Below are positions 32,083-33,170 of a stretch of DNA of 33,170 bases, in pieces; the first letter of the stretch is position 1, and each line of letters begins with the position of its first letter. The notes under the pieces were generated by a model. The model saw only the letters and a program-made list of their open reading frames with translations. It ran no database searches and had not been told where the DNA came from. The DNA comes from Alistipes sp. UBA934 (GTDB lineage Bacteria; Bacteroidota; Bacteroidia; Bacteroidales; Rikenellaceae), in NCBI GenBank assembly GCA_002293535.1, contig DBDK01000006.1:62595-95764 (forward strand). The letters run 5' to 3'. The position numbers were made by a program, and so were the translations under genes.

Positions 32083-33051
32083 ATGAATCAGGGAGAAATC
32101 ATAATCTACCAGACTCCGGACGGGCAGACGGAGCTTAATGTAAAGGTTGAGCGTGAAACGATCTGGCTTAGGCAGATGCAAATTGCCGAACTGTTCGGCG
32201 TGAAGCGGCCTGCTATCACGAAGCATCTGAGAAATATTTTTGACAGTGGTGAACTCGATGAAAATTCAGTTAGTTCCATTTTGGAACATACTGCCGCCGA
32301 CGGGAAGAGCTATGCGACACAGTTTTACAATTTGGACGCAATCTTATCCGTCGGGTATCGGGTAAATTCCAAGAATGCGACCCAGTTCCGTATCTGGGCG
32401 AGTCGAGTATTAAAAGAATACTTAATTCACGGACAAGCAATAAAGAGAAATCTCGAACAGTTGGAAGGAATTCGCGTTGCTGTCAAAATAGCTTCAAGTG
32501 TATTGGACGCACATCAAATCTCTGGCGAGGAGGCAATTGGGTTGCTGAGAGTTCTGACAGACTATACTTATGCTCTTGATACATTAGACAATTACGACCA
32601 TCAAAAGCTCGAAATCAGCGACACTACACGCAGGGATGGCTTCCACGCGACATACGAATTGGCAATGGCTGCCATCGGCGAATTGCGAGACAAATTTGGA
32701 GGCGGTGGGTTGTTCGGCAACGAAAAGGACGGTTCGTTCCGTAGTTCCATCGGCACGATTTACCAGACATTTGACGGCGCGGAGCTATACCCGAGCGTTG
32801 AGGAAAAAGCGGCGATGCTGCTCTACCTCGTCGTCAAAAACCACTCGTTTTCAGATGGTAACAAGCGTATCGCGGCATTTCTGTTCCTGTGGTTCCTCGC
32901 CGGCAACGGTATTTTGTACAAGCCCGACGGTTCCGCACTGATCGGTAACAACACCCTCGTCGCCCTAACGCTGATGATTGCCGAGAGTCGTCCCGAAGAG
33001 ATGGAGGTAATGATTAAGGTCGTCGTAAACCTGATAAACAAGCAGAATTGA
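32083..33051 (+). CDS. RhuM family protein with C-terminal Doc/Fic domain
   Basis: The protein has 322 residues from the ATG at 32083, which follows a -7 box by 4 bases. The N-terminal half (residues 5-120) is a RhuM-type domain with a helix-turn-helix-like segment (MQIAELFGVKRPAITKHLRN) and YNLDAILSVGYRVNSKNATQFRIWA. The C-terminal half (about 150-322) is a Fic/Doc fold with HSFSDGNKR at 254-262. Lys replaces the second Gly of the AMPylator motif HPFxxGNGR, as in Doc, which phosphorylates EF-Tu. It may act as a toxin, DNA-linked regulator or virulence factor. No antitoxin gene flanks it; the RhuM half or an internal helix may restrain it. RhuM-Doc fusions are a known but poorly understood family. 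Confidence 0.9.
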   Translation: MNQGEIIIYQTPDGQTELNVKVERETIWLRQMQIAELFGVKRPAITKHLRNIFDSGELDENSVSSILEHTAADGKSYATQFYNLDAILSVGYRVNSKNATQFRIWASRVLKEYLIHGQAIKRNLEQLEGIRVAVKIASSVLDAHQISGEEAIGLLRVLTDYTYALDTLDNYDHQKLEISDTTRRDGFHATYELAMAAIGELRDKFGGGGLFGNEKDGSFRSSIGTIYQTFDGAELYPSVEEKAAMLLYLVVKNHSFSDGNKRIAAFLFLWFLAGNGILYKPDGSALIGNNTLVALTLMIAESRPEEMEVMIKVVVNLINKQN

Positions 33052-33170
33052 AAACCGACGCCGTCGGCCAAATTTATTTTCCAATCGTAAATTTGTCCAA
33101 TTGCTCGGCTGATCGATTGCTGTATATCGATCGTTCGGACTATTTACAGCCGGACGGGTTCGTGAACATC
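33052..33170. other. Window end: short hairpin and -7 box, no gene seen
   Basis: A small hairpin CCGAC-GCC-GTCGG (33055-33067) follows the RhuM-Doc stop by three bases and could help termination. TAAATTTG (33088-33095) matches TAnnTTTG and may start the next transcript beyond the window. Confidence 0.35.

Overview
The window looks like a chromosomal segment of a gut-type Bacteroidota bacterium in the order Bacteroidales. An Alistipes/Rikenellaceae-like host is my guess, not proven. The basis is a SusC/SusD pair followed by glycoside hydrolases, repeated TAnnTTTG promoter -7 boxes typical of this phylum, a Ntn bile-salt-hydrolase-type enzyme, and a moderately GC-rich backbone interrupted by clearly AT-rich stretches.

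Layout. (1) 1-3827: 3' part of nusA and complete infB, a housekeeping operon. (2) 3838-6260: a lipocalin-like protein, mscL convergent to it, and an orphan tyrosine recombinase with palindromes around its start. (3) 6286-17004: a polysaccharide utilisation locus, with susC, susD, a surface lipoprotein, a terminator and internal promoter, then ROK sugar kinase, GH2 glycosidase and a XylR-type (sugar-sensor plus AraC HTH) regulator. The GH2 active site carries Ser-Asp in place of Asn-Glu, which points to exo-beta-D-glucosaminidase. Two 14-bp direct repeats 21 bp apart lie just upstream of the susC promoter and are a good candidate operator. (4) 16982-23343, minus strand: LpxH-like phosphoesterase, GT-B glycosyltransferase, ppk1 and ppx, with an AT-rich two-gene insert (PLD-like protein plus five-TM protein) between ppk1 and ppx. 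(5) 23368-25585: acyltransferase-3 membrane protein and a secreted choloylglycine-hydrolase family enzyme, divergent from (4). (6) 25626-29294, minus strand: tRNA-Ser(GCU), then a GH88-GH3 pair. (7) 29295-33170: an accessory region with a 45-residue cysteine-rich peptide that looks like a RiPP precursor, a radical SAM/SPASM maturase split by a -1 frame change at an A7 run, a decayed AbiEii-type toxin gene, and an intact RhuM-Doc/Fic fusion.

How the parts work together. In the PUL, SusC/SusD and the lipoprotein bind and import oligosaccharide, GH2 trims it in the periplasm, the ROK kinase phosphorylates the released sugar, and the XylR-type protein senses sugar and drives the operon. Ppk1 and Ppx make and degrade polyphosphate. 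The insert between them has its own candidate promoter and an ATGA overlap into ppx, so ppx may now depend on the insert's promoter. The peptide plus radical SAM/SPASM pair is the best candidate for a little-described system: a seven-cysteine peptide matured by a thioether-type radical SAM enzyme whose full-length form needs a frameshift or a corrected homopolymer.

All calls come from reading the sequence. No database search was possible, so family names rest on recognised motifs.
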